From assembly GCA_002398845.1 (NCBI GenBank), contig DHBY01000059.1, positions 1 through 40,254 of the forward strand: a DNA stretch of 40,254 bases, written 5' to 3'. Source of the DNA: Firmicutes bacterium UBA4916 (GTDB taxonomy: Bacteria; Bacillota; Clostridia; Tissierellales; Tepidimicrobiaceae). The position numbers and the translations under genes are program-made. Under the pieces are notes generated by a model. That model saw only the letters and a list, made by a program, of their open reading frames with translations. It was not told the DNA's origin and ran no database searches. Shown here one piece after another: positions 1 to 7,720 of this stretch (position 1 is the stretch's first letter; each line of letters begins with the position of its first letter).

Positions 1-1115
1 TAGGATATACTAAAAAAGGAAGTTGGATCTATTTCATTATAAGAAGGGATGCCATACATCTTCACTAAATATTCGAAGGGCTTAAATAGTTTAATATTTT
101 TAAGCTTTGTTGGAGGTATAAATCCTATGACCTCATCTTTTTCTTTGTACATTGTAAGAATTCCTTCATATTTATTTAGTACTTTTTCTACTTTATTTAT
201 GGACTTCTTAGATACCCATCCAGAAAGATAAAAGAATTTTTTAGAGCTGGCCATATATTCCTTGCAATCCTCTATTCTTTCCTTCATACAAAGCCCATTA
301 ATTAGCTCTTGAACTTTCACCTCATATTTATTCTTTAATTCCAATAAAGTTCTTCCTAAGATATCTATTTTATCTTTCAATTGTACCTTTTTAGATTCTA
401 AGAACTCTAACATTTCCATAGGAGTTTTAGTATATTCTTCTGGTATTAAAATTCCCTTAAAGTTTAAGGACCTTAATACCCTAGATAGTTCTTCTCTTAA
501 ACTAGAGGGATACATTACTAAATAAACTTCCCCTTCTTTACTATTTCCAGTATGAAGTACAATGGCCAATATATTATTATAATTCTTTTTTAATTTTATC
601 TGGTCTTCTTTAGATAAAATTCCAAATCTAAAATCAAAATAAGAAAGGTCTCTCAACTCTTCTATGGGTATGTTGATATTTTTTAATAAGGAAAAATTAT
701 CATAGAGTTTATCCGCCTTAACTAATTCTTCTTTAAACAATTTTAATTGTTCATAAGGTCCTTTGACTTCCTCATATATATTGTTTAATTCTAAAGAAAT
801 GCTAGGAAAGTCTAGCTTTTCTTTTAATTTTTCCGTACTTTTTTCATCTTCAATATCTAGCATTTGTTTTAATTTCTTCCCTTTTTCAAGGAGTTCTTCA
901 TAACTTCTGTCTTTAGGAAAAGGGCTAATATAATTTAAATCAATTGCTTTTTCTAAGTTTTTATCCTGAACATTGAATACAAAACTATTTTCTTCTATTT
1001 GAGATAAAGCACTTATTAAATCTACTTCCTCTAAAAGAATAAGATCTTTTAGCACATTATCTACATAGGAAATATCGCCTATTACATTCATCATAACCAT
1101 TTTTTCAATAGCCAT
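1..1115 (-). CDS. ntpI: V/A-type ATPase subunit I, N-terminal part (runs off left edge)
   Basis: About 371 residues of the amino-terminal cytoplasmic half of the 116-kDa subunit family (subunit I/a), the stator protein whose membrane half forms the ion half-channel. I translated it by hand from the ATG at 1115-1113; the frame stays open to base 1. It opens with MAIEKMVMMNVIG, as this family does, is rich in coiled-coil-like Glu/Lys/Leu stretches, and reaches the family hallmark YNEIDPTSFF just before the edge, immediately ahead of where the membrane segments should begin. Its start overlaps the stop of the C subunit gene (TAATG), so the two are translationally coupled. The membrane domain and the remaining ATPase genes lie outside the window. 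Whether the enzyme pumps H+ or Na+ cannot be told from this part. Confidence 0.88.
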   Translation of the reverse strand, partial: MAIEKMVMMNVIGDISYVDNVLKDLILLEEVDLISALSQIEENSFVFNVQDKNLEKAIDLNYISPFPKDRSYEELLEKGKKLKQMLDIEDEKSTEKLKEKLDFPSISLELNNIYEEVKGPYEQLKLFKEELVKADKLYDNFSLLKNINIPIEELRDLSYFDFRFGILSKEDQIKLKKNYNNILAIVLHTGNSKEGEVYLVMYPSSLREELSRVLRSLNFKGILIPEEYTKTPMEMLEFLESKKVQLKDKIDILGRTLLELKNKYEVKVQELINGLCMKERIEDCKEYMASSKKFFYLSGWVSKKSINKVEKVLNKYEGILTMYKEKDEVIGFIPPTKLKNIKLFKPFEYLVKMYGIPSYNEIDPTSFFSIS

Positions 1116-2170
1116 TATCCATCACTCCCTTCAACTTTTCTTACTAAATACTCTTTTGTTTCTCCAAAAGATAGATCATATCTTTTAGCTTCTAGTATAG
1201 AAATAATATCCCTTATTTCATACTCCAATAGATGAATATATGCTATAGATAAGGTAATATCCAATTTTCCTTTTTTAAATGCATTTAAAAATTGGTAATA
1301 TAAGTATCTTTCTATTCTTCTTTCCATATATAGATCTACGTCTTTTTCAGTATCAAATAAAAAACTATATCTAGTTGATAGTACTATTTCTCTTATTCTA
1401 TCTTCTTTGGAATAGCACATTTCTTTAATTCTTTCATAGCTAAATTCATATCCATTAGCCAAAGTGTAGTTAATAAGTTCTTCAGGAGAAAGATTATAAA
1501 ACTTAATTCCCCTGTATATCCATTCAATATTTAATAAATCAATATTTTCCCCTAATATTTCTCTAAATAATAAATAGTCTTTTTTATTCAGCTTTAAACT
1601 TTGGGTATTTAAAAGATTAAAATATAGTCTATCCAAATTCATTTCCATATAAAATAAAATTTTTCTATGCTCTTCCTTTTCATAAGGCTTTAGAACATCA
1701 TAATAAATAGTTCCTTTTAGATTTGCAATAAATTCTTCTAGGTTTTTAGATTTAGATAGTTTCCGAGGGTCTAGACTGGAGTAATATTCTTCTAATAAAG
1801 TGACTTTCTTTATCTTACTTAAATTTTCTTTTCTCCCTAAAACTCGTAAATAAAGTTTTAAATCCTCTATTTCAAACCTTAATAAAATATTTCTAAATAA
1901 CCTTTTGTATTCTCCTGTAAAATATGGAATTATCTTTTCATATTCATGTATTAAATATCTTTTTAATTTTGTTTCTACATCTTGAATGTCTTCTAAATCC
2001 GCTATGTCCTCTAGGATTTCTTTATAAACTGTATTTTCTTTTAGATAAGAAACCTGATCTTGTACTTTATCTATTTTCATTAAATTTATATAATCCTTTT
2101 CCGTTAATAGCTTAGACTTTAAAACCCTTATTTTAGTATTTACGGCCGCAAATCTTCCTTTGCTCCCCAT
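1115..2170 (-). CDS. ntpC: V/A-type ATPase subunit C (AC39/d-subunit family)
   Basis: A 351-residue, all-helical protein with no signal peptide or membrane segment, matching the V-type ATPase subunit C/d family, the central-stalk socket that connects the rotor shaft to the membrane c-ring. It opens with MGSKGRFAAVNTKIRVL, typical of the family, and has the repeated Leu/Tyr/Glu helices with Y and L spacing seen across it. Length is normal. A GAGGGAG ribosome-binding site lies just ahead of the ATG. It follows the H/G-type subunit by 9 bases and overlaps subunit I by one base, so this is one operon. The assignment rests on context and on general family resemblance; the protein lacks sharp catalytic motifs. 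Confidence 0.85.
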   Translation of the reverse strand: MGSKGRFAAVNTKIRVLKSKLLTEKDYINLMKIDKVQDQVSYLKENTVYKEILEDIADLEDIQDVETKLKRYLIHEYEKIIPYFTGEYKRLFRNILLRFEIEDLKLYLRVLGRKENLSKIKKVTLLEEYYSSLDPRKLSKSKNLEEFIANLKGTIYYDVLKPYEKEEHRKILFYMEMNLDRLYFNLLNTQSLKLNKKDYLLFREILGENIDLLNIEWIYRGIKFYNLSPEELINYTLANGYEFSYERIKEMCYSKEDRIREIVLSTRYSFLFDTEKDVDLYMERRIERYLYYQFLNAFKKGKLDITLSIAYIHLLEYEIRDIISILEAKRYDLSFGETKEYLVRKVEGSDG

Positions 2171-2179
2171 ATTCTCCCT

Positions 2180-2497
2180 CTATTCTTTATCTTTAAATAG
2201 ACTATGGAATAACTCTTCTATTATATTATCCCTATTTTCCTTATATAAATTATCCATGTTTTTAATAGTCTTTTCTTCTTCCCCTTGAAGTCTTTCTATT
2301 TCCTTTTTGCCTTCTTCTACTATTTCCTTATACCTTTCTTCTCCTTCTAGCCTTCCTTTTTCTAAATATTCTTTTTCAAGGCTTTGTAATACTTCTTTTA
2401 GCTGTTTTTCTTTATCTCCTATAATTTCCTCTGTCTTTTCTTTTATCTTTACAGTTTCTTTATCTATATTAATTATTCTGTTAATAATCTCTTCCAA
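2180..2497 (-). CDS. V/A-type ATPase peripheral-stalk subunit H/G
   Basis: A 105-residue, almost entirely charged coiled-coil protein (Glu/Lys heptads), the expected form of the small peripheral-stalk subunit (G/H, AhaH-like) that pairs with subunit E. The longest frame begins with GTG at 2506, but that codon lies inside the AAGGAG Shine-Dalgarno. The TTG at 2497, eight bases after it, gives the family-like start MEEIINRI, so I place the start there. It is the first gene of the ATPase operon seen here, 9 bases ahead of subunit C. A TATAAT hexamer at 2522-2527 could be its -10 box, with no convincing -35. Sequence alone would fit many coiled coils; the neighbours make the call. Confidence 0.75.
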   Translation of the reverse strand: MEEIINRIINIDKETVKIKEKTEEIIGDKEKQLKEVLQSLEKEYLEKGRLEGEERYKEIVEEGKKEIERLQGEEEKTIKNMDNLYKENRDNIIEELFHSLFKDKE

Positions 2498-2563
2498 TTT
2501 CACCACTCCTTAACCTTATAAATTATATTATGTGCAACTTCTTTTTATTTATCTTAGATAAAA

Positions 2564-2597
2564 AAATATGACAGTAGATTTTTCTACTGTCATATTT
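2564..2597 (-). terminator. Rho-independent terminator after iorB
   Basis: Perfect 15-bp inverted repeat (2564-2578 with 2583-2597) around a 4-base loop, followed on the minus strand by a run of seven T. It lies 10 bases beyond the iorB stop and separates the ior genes from the ATPase operon. Confidence 0.9.
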
Positions 2598-2606
2598 AAA
2601 GGAAGT

Positions 2607-3176
2607 CTATAAACTTAAGCCTTTTTCAAAAGCTTTTATATTAACTTCATGAACTCTCTCTGGTAAATTTTCTTTTATTAGCTCTATCCAGTCTATGTTT
2701 TCAATGCCTAATGCTTTTACTAAGCTTCCTAACATAACTATATTTTGAGCCCTTATTTCCCCTAGTTCTTCTGCAATCTTTCTTGCCTCTATTATCTTTA
2801 TATTATCTACACTGTCTTTAAGGGATTCAATAATTCCATCTGGGTACTTAGCTAATCCTGATAATACTGGTAATGGATACATTTCCTCATTATTTACTAC
2901 TAATATTCCATCTTTTTTTAAATGTTTTATATACCTGGCGGCTTCTAGTTTTTCAAAGGCAACTAAAACATCTGCCTCTCCCATACCTATAGAAGGAGAA
3001 TACACTTTTTCTCCAAATCTTATTTGGGTAGTAACGCTTCCGCCTCTTTGTGACATTCCATGAATCTCCGACATTTTAACATCGTATCCTTCTTTAACAA
3101 GTCCTTGGGAAAGGATTTTTGATACGAGGATAGTTCCTTGACCTCCTACTCCTACTAAAAGTAAAGATTTTACCAT
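2607..3176 (-). CDS. iorB: Indolepyruvate:ferredoxin oxidoreductase, beta subunit
   Basis: The 189-residue gamma-type 2-oxoacid oxidoreductase subunit that completes IorAB, which oxidatively decarboxylates aryl pyruvates (from Trp, Phe and Tyr) to aryl-acetyl-CoA and reduces ferredoxin. The sequence opens with the glycine-rich LLVGVGGQGTILVSKIL, continues with the signature SEIHGMSQRGGSVTTQIRFG, and is cytoplasmic. Full family length. It starts 4 bases after the iorA stop, with GGTGA as ribosome-binding site, so the two are co-translated, and a strong terminator follows. Its presence implies fermentation of aromatic amino acids. Annotators sometimes call the same family a pyruvate oxidoreductase gamma subunit; the partner IorA settles the choice. 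Confidence 0.92.
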   Translation of the reverse strand: MVKSLLLVGVGGQGTILVSKILSQGLVKEGYDVKMSEIHGMSQRGGSVTTQIRFGEKVYSPSIGMGEADVLVAFEKLEAARYIKHLKKDGILVVNNEEMYPLPVLSGLAKYPDGIIESLKDSVDNIKIIEARKIAEELGEIRAQNIVMLGSLVKALGIENIDWIELIKENLPERVHEVNIKAFEKGLSL

Positions 3177-3180
3177 AGGA

Positions 3181-4953
3181 TCACCTACTTTCTCCGTTAA
3201 ATTCTATAGACTCAAATGGACAAACTTGAAGACATACTGTACAACCATTACATTGAGCCTTATCTATACTAACTACATTATCCTTAAATGAAATTGCAGG
3301 GCAGCCAATCTTCAAACAAGTTTTACACTTTCTGCATTTCTCTTGATTTACTTCACAATAAAGCTCTTTTCTCTTTCTTTGAACATCTTTTATCAGTGCA
3401 CAAGGTTGTTTTGTAATTATTACAAAAAGCCCTTCTGAGTCATAAGCTTCTTTTACTGCTTTATTTGTTTCATCCAATTTATAAGGATCTATTACTCTAA
3501 TATTTTCTTCTTTGACACCGACAGCTTTTACGATAGATTCAATATCTACCATCGGTGTTTCTTGACCCATGATATTTTTACCTGTACCTGGGTTTTCTTG
3601 ATGTCCAGTCATGGCGGTTATTCTATTATCTAATATTACAATAACCATATTGGTACCATTATAGACAGCATCGATTAATCCTGTAATACCTGAATGAAAA
3701 AATGTTGAATCTCCAATAAATCCAAATACCTTTTTGTTCCTATCTGCCATTTGATTTACTCTATCAAATCCTATACCTGCTGTTATGCCTGCTCCCATAC
3801 ATATGCTAATGTCTCCTACTCCAAGGGGTGCTGACATACCTAATGTATAACATCCTATATCAGATGTTGAGATTATCTTATCCTTATACTTACTTACTGC
3901 ATAAAATATTCCCCTATGAGGGCATCCAGCACATAATGCAGGTGGTCTTGCTGGTACATTAATATCTACTTCATAACTTTCTTTTTCTTCTTCTTTTAAT
4001 ATAGCTTGTCTTATGATTTGAGGGCTTAGTTCTCCACACATTGGAATAAGTTCTTTGCCTATACAGTCTATACCCATAGCCTTTACGAAATTTTCAATAT
4101 AAGGATCGTTTTCTTCTATTACATATAATGTTTCTACCTCATGGGCAAATTCCTTTATTAACCTATCTGGTAGAGGATAGCTAAATCCAATCTTTAAATA
4201 TGATGCCTTATCTCCAAACACTTCTTTGGCATGAAGATAAGAAATACCGCTAGTAATAATGCCAATCTTTTTATCTCCCCATTCAATTCTATTTAATGGA
4301 GTTGTATTTGAATATTCCTTTAATCTTGGAAGTCTTTCATTTTCTATTTCTACGTGTTTTACCTTTGAGTTGGCTGGAACCATTATATATTTTCTAATAT
4401 CTTTTGTGTATTCTTTGATACCTATCTCTTCTCTTTTCCCTAGTTCTACAATGCTCTTACTATGACAAACTCTAGTAGTTACCCTAATCAATACTGGTGT
4501 GTCATAAGTTTCGCTGATTTCAAAAGCGTATTTGACAAAGTCTTTACACTCTTGACTATTAGATGGCTCTACTAAAGCTAATTTAGCATGAGGAGCATAT
4601 AGCCTGTTATCTTGTTCGTTTTGGGAACTATGGGTTCCTGGTTCATCAGCAGTTATTATAACCATTCCACCATTTACTCCTTCATAAGCCATAGTAAACA
4701 TAGGATCTGCAGCTACATTTAGTCCCACATGTTTCATAGCTACTAAAGATCTAGCACCAGCAATAGATGCTCCGCTGGCTACTTCTAAAGCTACTTTTTC
4801 GTTTGTGGACCATTCTGAGCGTATTTCTTCGTATTGGGAAACGTTTTCTAGAATTTCAGTACTTGGCGTTCCTGGATAAGCACAGGCTATTAAACAGCCT
4901 GCTTCGTAGGCTCCTCTTGCAATAGCCTCATTGCCTGTTAAAAGCTTTTTCAT
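3181..4953 (-). CDS. iorA: Indolepyruvate:ferredoxin oxidoreductase, alpha subunit
   Basis: The 590-residue thiamine-diphosphate subunit of IorAB. It opens with the pyrimidine-binding domain (LLTGNEAIARGAYEAGC, AYPGTPSTEI), followed by a transketolase C-like region, a CAGCPHRG motif near residue 340, and the ThDP/Mg motif GDSTFFHSG continuing to ILDN near residue 440. The C-terminal ~50 residues hold two ferredoxin-type clusters: CRKCKTCLKIGCP, in which one spacing is extended, and CNGCTVCLQVCP, together binding two [4Fe-4S] centres that pass electrons to ferredoxin. Length is normal. AGGAGG lies ahead of the ATG. It is first in the two-gene ior operon. Confidence 0.95.
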   Translation of the reverse strand: MKKLLTGNEAIARGAYEAGCLIACAYPGTPSTEILENVSQYEEIRSEWSTNEKVALEVASGASIAGARSLVAMKHVGLNVAADPMFTMAYEGVNGGMVIITADEPGTHSSQNEQDNRLYAPHAKLALVEPSNSQECKDFVKYAFEISETYDTPVLIRVTTRVCHSKSIVELGKREEIGIKEYTKDIRKYIMVPANSKVKHVEIENERLPRLKEYSNTTPLNRIEWGDKKIGIITSGISYLHAKEVFGDKASYLKIGFSYPLPDRLIKEFAHEVETLYVIEENDPYIENFVKAMGIDCIGKELIPMCGELSPQIIRQAILKEEEKESYEVDINVPARPPALCAGCPHRGIFYAVSKYKDKIISTSDIGCYTLGMSAPLGVGDISICMGAGITAGIGFDRVNQMADRNKKVFGFIGDSTFFHSGITGLIDAVYNGTNMVIVILDNRITAMTGHQENPGTGKNIMGQETPMVDIESIVKAVGVKEENIRVIDPYKLDETNKAVKEAYDSEGLFVIITKQPCALIKDVQRKRKELYCEVNQEKCRKCKTCLKIGCPAISFKDNVVSIDKAQCNGCTVCLQVCPFESIEFNGESR

Positions 4954-5003
4954 GTGCTTGCCTCCTATCTTTATACTCTCATTATATATACTTATTACAT
5001 TAC

Positions 5004-5012
5004 ATTATATCA
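5004..5012 (-). promoter_or_regulatory. Extended -10 promoter candidate for iorA
   Basis: On the minus strand this reads TGATATAAT, an extended -10 element, about 50 bases upstream of the iorA start. No good -35 box stands at the right distance. The stretch 4954-5138 holds nothing else I can recognise; it is very AT-rich. Confidence 0.35.
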
Positions 5013-5138
5013 AATATATTGGAGATTTTATAATAAAATGAAAAATATTTATCAAATATAATATATATTTTAAAAATATACATAAATGTATTAATCTTAT
5101 TAAGTAGTGCTTTAAATAGGTATAGTAAAAAGTGAATA

Positions 5139-5170
5139 AAAAAATAAGCACCAACTGGTGCCTATTTTTT
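5139..5170 (-). terminator. Rho-independent terminator after hsp20
   Basis: Stem with A-rich 5' and T-rich 3' arms (core GGCACC / GGTGCT on the minus strand, one mismatch) and a long T run on the minus strand. It starts 5 bases beyond the hsp20 stop. The symmetric A and T runs would let it also work on the other strand. Confidence 0.88.
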
Positions 5171-5175
5171 TATGG

Positions 5176-5613
5176 CTATTCTATAGAAATTCTATTTCCT
5201 TTAGGGGGAGTTGATTCCTTTTTAGGTAATTTCATATTTAATATGCCATTTTCAAATTTAGCTTTTATATTATCTTGATCTACATCCTCAACATAGAATG
5301 ATCTAGTAAAGGACCCAAATCTTCTTTCTTGTCTAATATAATTTTCCTTTTCTTCGTTTGTTTCTTCTTTTCTTTCTACAGCTATAGTTAAAATATCATC
5401 TTTTATTTCTGCATATATATCATCTTTGTTTACTCCTGGAATCTCAGCTTGTACTAAGTATTCATCATCATTTTCCTTAACATCCACTCTTAATGGATAT
5501 GAGGATTTATCCTCAAATTCATCTAACATAGTATCAAACATTCTATCAAAATCCCTTTCAAATCTTCTTGGCATCTCTCTTTGCCATTCTCTATAAGGTG
5601 TAATTCCAAACAT
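5176..5613 (-). CDS. Small heat-shock protein, Hsp20/alpha-crystallin family
   Basis: A 145-residue holdase chaperone of the Hsp20 family. After a variable N-terminus rich in Arg and Phe (MFGITPYREWQREMPRRF) comes the alpha-crystallin domain, with the conserved stretch EYLVQAEIPGVNKDDI, ending in GILNMKLPK and a short tail with the IXI-type RISIE. The longest frame begins five codons earlier, but that first ATG is part of GGAGG, the Shine-Dalgarno for the ATG at 5613, so the shorter start is right. It is transcribed alone, closed by the terminator at 5139-5170. Two CtsR-type direct repeats lie upstream, so it should be induced by heat or protein-damage stress. No ctsR gene is in the window. 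Confidence 0.93.
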   Translation of the reverse strand: MFGITPYREWQREMPRRFERDFDRMFDTMLDEFEDKSSYPLRVDVKENDDEYLVQAEIPGVNKDDIYAEIKDDILTIAVERKEETNEEKENYIRQERRFGSFTRSFYVEDVDQDNIKAKFENGILNMKLPKKESTPPKGNRISIE

Positions 5614-5645
5614 AATATCAACCTCCATATAAAATTTAATTTTAT

Positions 5646-5673
5646 AAAGTTAAACTTTATAAAGTTTAACTTT
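5646..5673. repeat. 13-2-13 inverted repeat in the hsp20 leader
   Basis: AAAGTTAAACTTT and AAAGTTTAACTTT, separated by AT, are exact reverse complements; each half is itself nearly palindromic. The repeat ends 33 bases before the hsp20 start and shares three bases with the proximal CtsR box. It could be a protein operator or an AU-rich leader hairpin. Confidence 0.7.
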
Positions 5674-5687
5674 GACTTTCTTTGACC
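5671..5687 (-). promoter_or_regulatory. CtsR operator, promoter-proximal
   Basis: On the minus strand this reads GGTCAAAGAAAGTCAAA, an exact match to the CtsR heptad direct repeat (RGTCAAA, three bases NAN, RGTCAAA) known from Gram-positive clp and hsp genes. It lies between a possible -35 (TTGAAG, 5687-5692) and a weak -10 (TAAACT, 5663-5668, spacing 18), where a repressor would block polymerase. Confidence 0.82.
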
Positions 5688-5765
5688 TTCAATATAAATA
5701 TACTACCTATTACATTATTATTCAAATACCATATATTATGTTAACCTCCCATTTATTCAAATTAG

Positions 5766-5782
5766 TTTGACCTTCCTTGACC
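5766..5782 (-). promoter_or_regulatory. CtsR operator, distal
   Basis: On the minus strand GGTCAAGGAAGGTCAAA: the same heptad direct repeat with the same 3-base spacer and one mismatch in the first half. It lies 95 bases upstream of the first box, in the 242-base gap between cobC and hsp20. Confidence 0.7.
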
Positions 5783-5820
5783 TTCCTTTCTTTTTCTTAT
5801 TTAATCTATCTATTATAAAT

Positions 5821-5852
5821 TAAAAAAGCGGAGGGCACTCTCCGTTTTTTAA
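5821..5852 (-). terminator. Rho-independent terminator after cobC
   Basis: Stem CGGAG / CTCCG extended by A6 and T6 arms. On the minus strand T6 follows the GC stem. It lies 18 bases past the cobC stop and ends the cobTUSC operon. Confidence 0.88.
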
Positions 5853-5870
5853 CCTGTTATTTCGCTTATA

Positions 5871-6446
5871 TTATCTTTTTGTATAATTAGTTTTTTTAAT
5901 ATACTTAAATCCATCCTCATTTACAGTTATTATATTGACACTGCCATTCCCTAAATTAAACTTAAAAAAGTATTCCATATTATCAAAAACCCAACTTAAA
6001 GCTATTCTTATAACTCCATCATGACATACTAAAAGTACATCTTCACCCTTTTTTACTATTTCTTCTAAAAAAGAAGTAACTCTTTCATAGGCTAATTTTA
6101 TACTTTCTCCTTTTGGAGTTACGCAGTTAATATAATCCTCATCCCACATTTTAACTTCCTCTGGGAATTCTTCTTTTATCTTTTCATAAGTTTTTCCCTC
6201 AAATAATCCAAAATCAACTTCCTTAATCCTTTCCTCTTTCTCTCCATCTAAGCCTAATATTTCCATAGTTTCTATGGCTCTAGGAAGAGGACTTACATAT
6301 ACCTTATTAAAGGATAGTTTTTCTACAAAAGGCCTTATCTTCTTAATCTGTTCTTTGCCCTTATCTGTTAAATGAGTACCCTTTCCACTAAAATTCTTAA
6401 GTACATTTTCTTCTGTTTCCCCATGACGTACTAGAATTATATCCAC
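5871..6446 (-). CDS. cobC: Histidine phosphatase, probable alpha-ribazole-5'-phosphate phosphatase
   Basis: A 191-residue phosphoglycerate-mutase-like phosphatase. The phospho-acceptor motif VRHGETEEN is near the N-terminus, with GTHLTDKG after it, the SPLPRAIETMEI Arg region near residue 55, and the second catalytic His in LLVCHDGVIR near residue 140. The family includes many phosphatases, but as last gene of a cobT-cobU-cobS cluster it is best read as the enzyme that removes phosphate from alpha-ribazole phosphate (or the adenosylcobalamin phosphate product) in cobalamin lower-loop assembly. It starts with GTG; the ribosome-binding site GGAGGTGA lies inside the 3' end of cobS, which overlaps it by 10 bases. 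Length is close to the family norm. Confidence 0.82.
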   Translation of the reverse strand: MDIILVRHGETEENVLKNFSGKGTHLTDKGKEQIKKIRPFVEKLSFNKVYVSPLPRAIETMEILGLDGEKEERIKEVDFGLFEGKTYEKIKEEFPEEVKMWDEDYINCVTPKGESIKLAYERVTSFLEEIVKKGEDVLLVCHDGVIRIALSWVFDNMEYFFKFNLGNGSVNIITVNEDGFKYIKKTNYTKR

Positions 6447-7174
6447 TTTATCACCTCCATGAATGCTATTAATGACACTATTTCACCTAATTCTATAGTG
6501 GCTCCGTATACATCTCCAGTGAAGCCATCAATTTTCTTATAGCTTATTATAGTAATTATTTCTCCTACTATAAATGATAGCAGTAAGGGAATCAAATACT
6601 TAGGGTCTAATAATACAAGAATTAAAACATATGCAATTCCTCCTAATAGAGCATATCTTTGAGGATTGCTTTTATGGAACATGTCCCCTAATCCATTTTT
6701 TCTGCTAACCTTTTTAGTTGACATTATATAGGATATTACAAGGCGGCTATTACCATAGGATAGTGCCAATATCAATGGAATATTTCCCTTAAGATTGGAT
6801 AGGATGATATATTTCAGAAGAATATCTAATATTATAGCTATTACCCCAAAAGCGCCAATCCTGCTATCCTTCATTATTTCAAGAACCCTTTCTTTGTCTC
6901 TATAGGAATAAAAACCATCAGCAGTGTCTGATAATCCGTCTAAGTGAAGACCTCCCGTTGCAATAATCATGGAAAGTACAGCAAAAAAAGAACCTATGTC
7001 TTTATTTAAATAACTAAATATATAATAGGTTAATCCTCCAATGCCTCCAATAATAATGCCTATTAGTGGAAAAAAGAAAATGCTCTTTGAAAGATTTCTG
7101 TCGTTAAAGTCAACTTGTTTCTTTACTGGCAACCTTGTCAAAAACTGAATAGCTAATACTAGCCCATCTATCAT
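6437..7174 (-). CDS. cobS: Adenosylcobinamide-GDP ribazoletransferase (cobalamin synthase)
   Basis: A 245-residue membrane protein that joins adenosylcobinamide-GDP to alpha-ribazole(-phosphate) to make adenosylcobalamin (phosphate). The sequence shows the family start LVLAIQFLTRLPVKK, the acidic motif GGLHLDGLSDTADGF near residue 80, and about six hydrophobic segments ending in LGEIVSLIAFMEVI. A longer frame starts at 7201, but the ATG at 7174 forms the classical ATGA overlap with the cobU stop and has GGTGA ahead, so I use it. The 3' end carries the Shine-Dalgarno of cobC. Confidence 0.93.
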   Translation of the reverse strand: MIDGLVLAIQFLTRLPVKKQVDFNDRNLSKSIFFFPLIGIIIGGIGGLTYYIFSYLNKDIGSFFAVLSMIIATGGLHLDGLSDTADGFYSYRDKERVLEIMKDSRIGAFGVIAIILDILLKYIILSNLKGNIPLILALSYGNSRLVISYIMSTKKVSRKNGLGDMFHKSNPQRYALLGGIAYVLILVLLDPKYLIPLLLSFIVGEIITIISYKKIDGFTGDVYGATIELGEIVSLIAFMEVIKWI

Positions 7175-7707
7175 TTTATTTTCACCGGTATGCCACAACA
7201 TACCAAATAAACCTCACTAGATATAGCCCCTATCCTTTGGTTTATCCTCCCTTGAATATCTCTAAATACTCTCCCTATATGATTATCAGGCACTAAAGAA
7301 TATCCCACTTCATTAGTAACCAATACTAAATTATATCCTTTATCATCAATAACTTTTATAAGAGAATATAGTTCCCCATATATTTTGTCTTCTACCTTAT
7401 TTTGTAGAGCATTATTGATATATTCCTTATCCTTTGTCATATCAAACATGATATTAGACGAAAGGACAGTTATACAATCTAAAAGATAATTTTTTTCTTC
7501 TCCTATTGCATTTATAAGATCATAATTTCCTTCATAGGTTCGCCAAAAAATAGATCGGTTTTCCCTATGGTGTTTAACCCTCTCTTCCATTTCCTTGTCC
7601 CAAATTTTAGATGTAGCAATATATACTACATCTTCTTTATCTTTATATAGGTTTTCTGCAAAGGTGCTTTTACCGCTCCTAGCTCCACCTGTAACTAAAG
7701 TTATCAT
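7171..7707 (-). CDS. cobU: Adenosylcobinamide kinase / adenosylcobinamide-phosphate guanylyltransferase
   Basis: A 178-residue bifunctional enzyme that phosphorylates adenosylcobinamide and then transfers GMP from GTP. Visible are the P-loop VTGGARSGKSTFAE at the N-terminus, the IATSKIWDKEMEERVKHH region whose His is guanylylated, and the C-terminal VTNEVGYSLVPDNHIGRVFRD, all diagnostic for CobU. The N-terminal RSGKS P-loop and normal length leave little doubt. It starts 13 bases after cobT with GAGGTGA as ribosome-binding site, and its TGA overlaps the cobS ATG. Confidence 0.95.
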   Translation of the reverse strand: MITLVTGGARSGKSTFAENLYKDKEDVVYIATSKIWDKEMEERVKHHRENRSIFWRTYEGNYDLINAIGEEKNYLLDCITVLSSNIMFDMTKDKEYINNALQNKVEDKIYGELYSLIKVIDDKGYNLVLVTNEVGYSLVPDNHIGRVFRDIQGRINQRIGAISSEVYLVCCGIPVKIK

Positions 7708-7720
7708 TCTATCACCTCGA

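Noticed and set aside
5629..5870. CIRCE (HrcA) operator for hsp20
   Set aside because: No TTAGCACTC/GAGTGCTAA arms; the repeats present fit CtsR instead.
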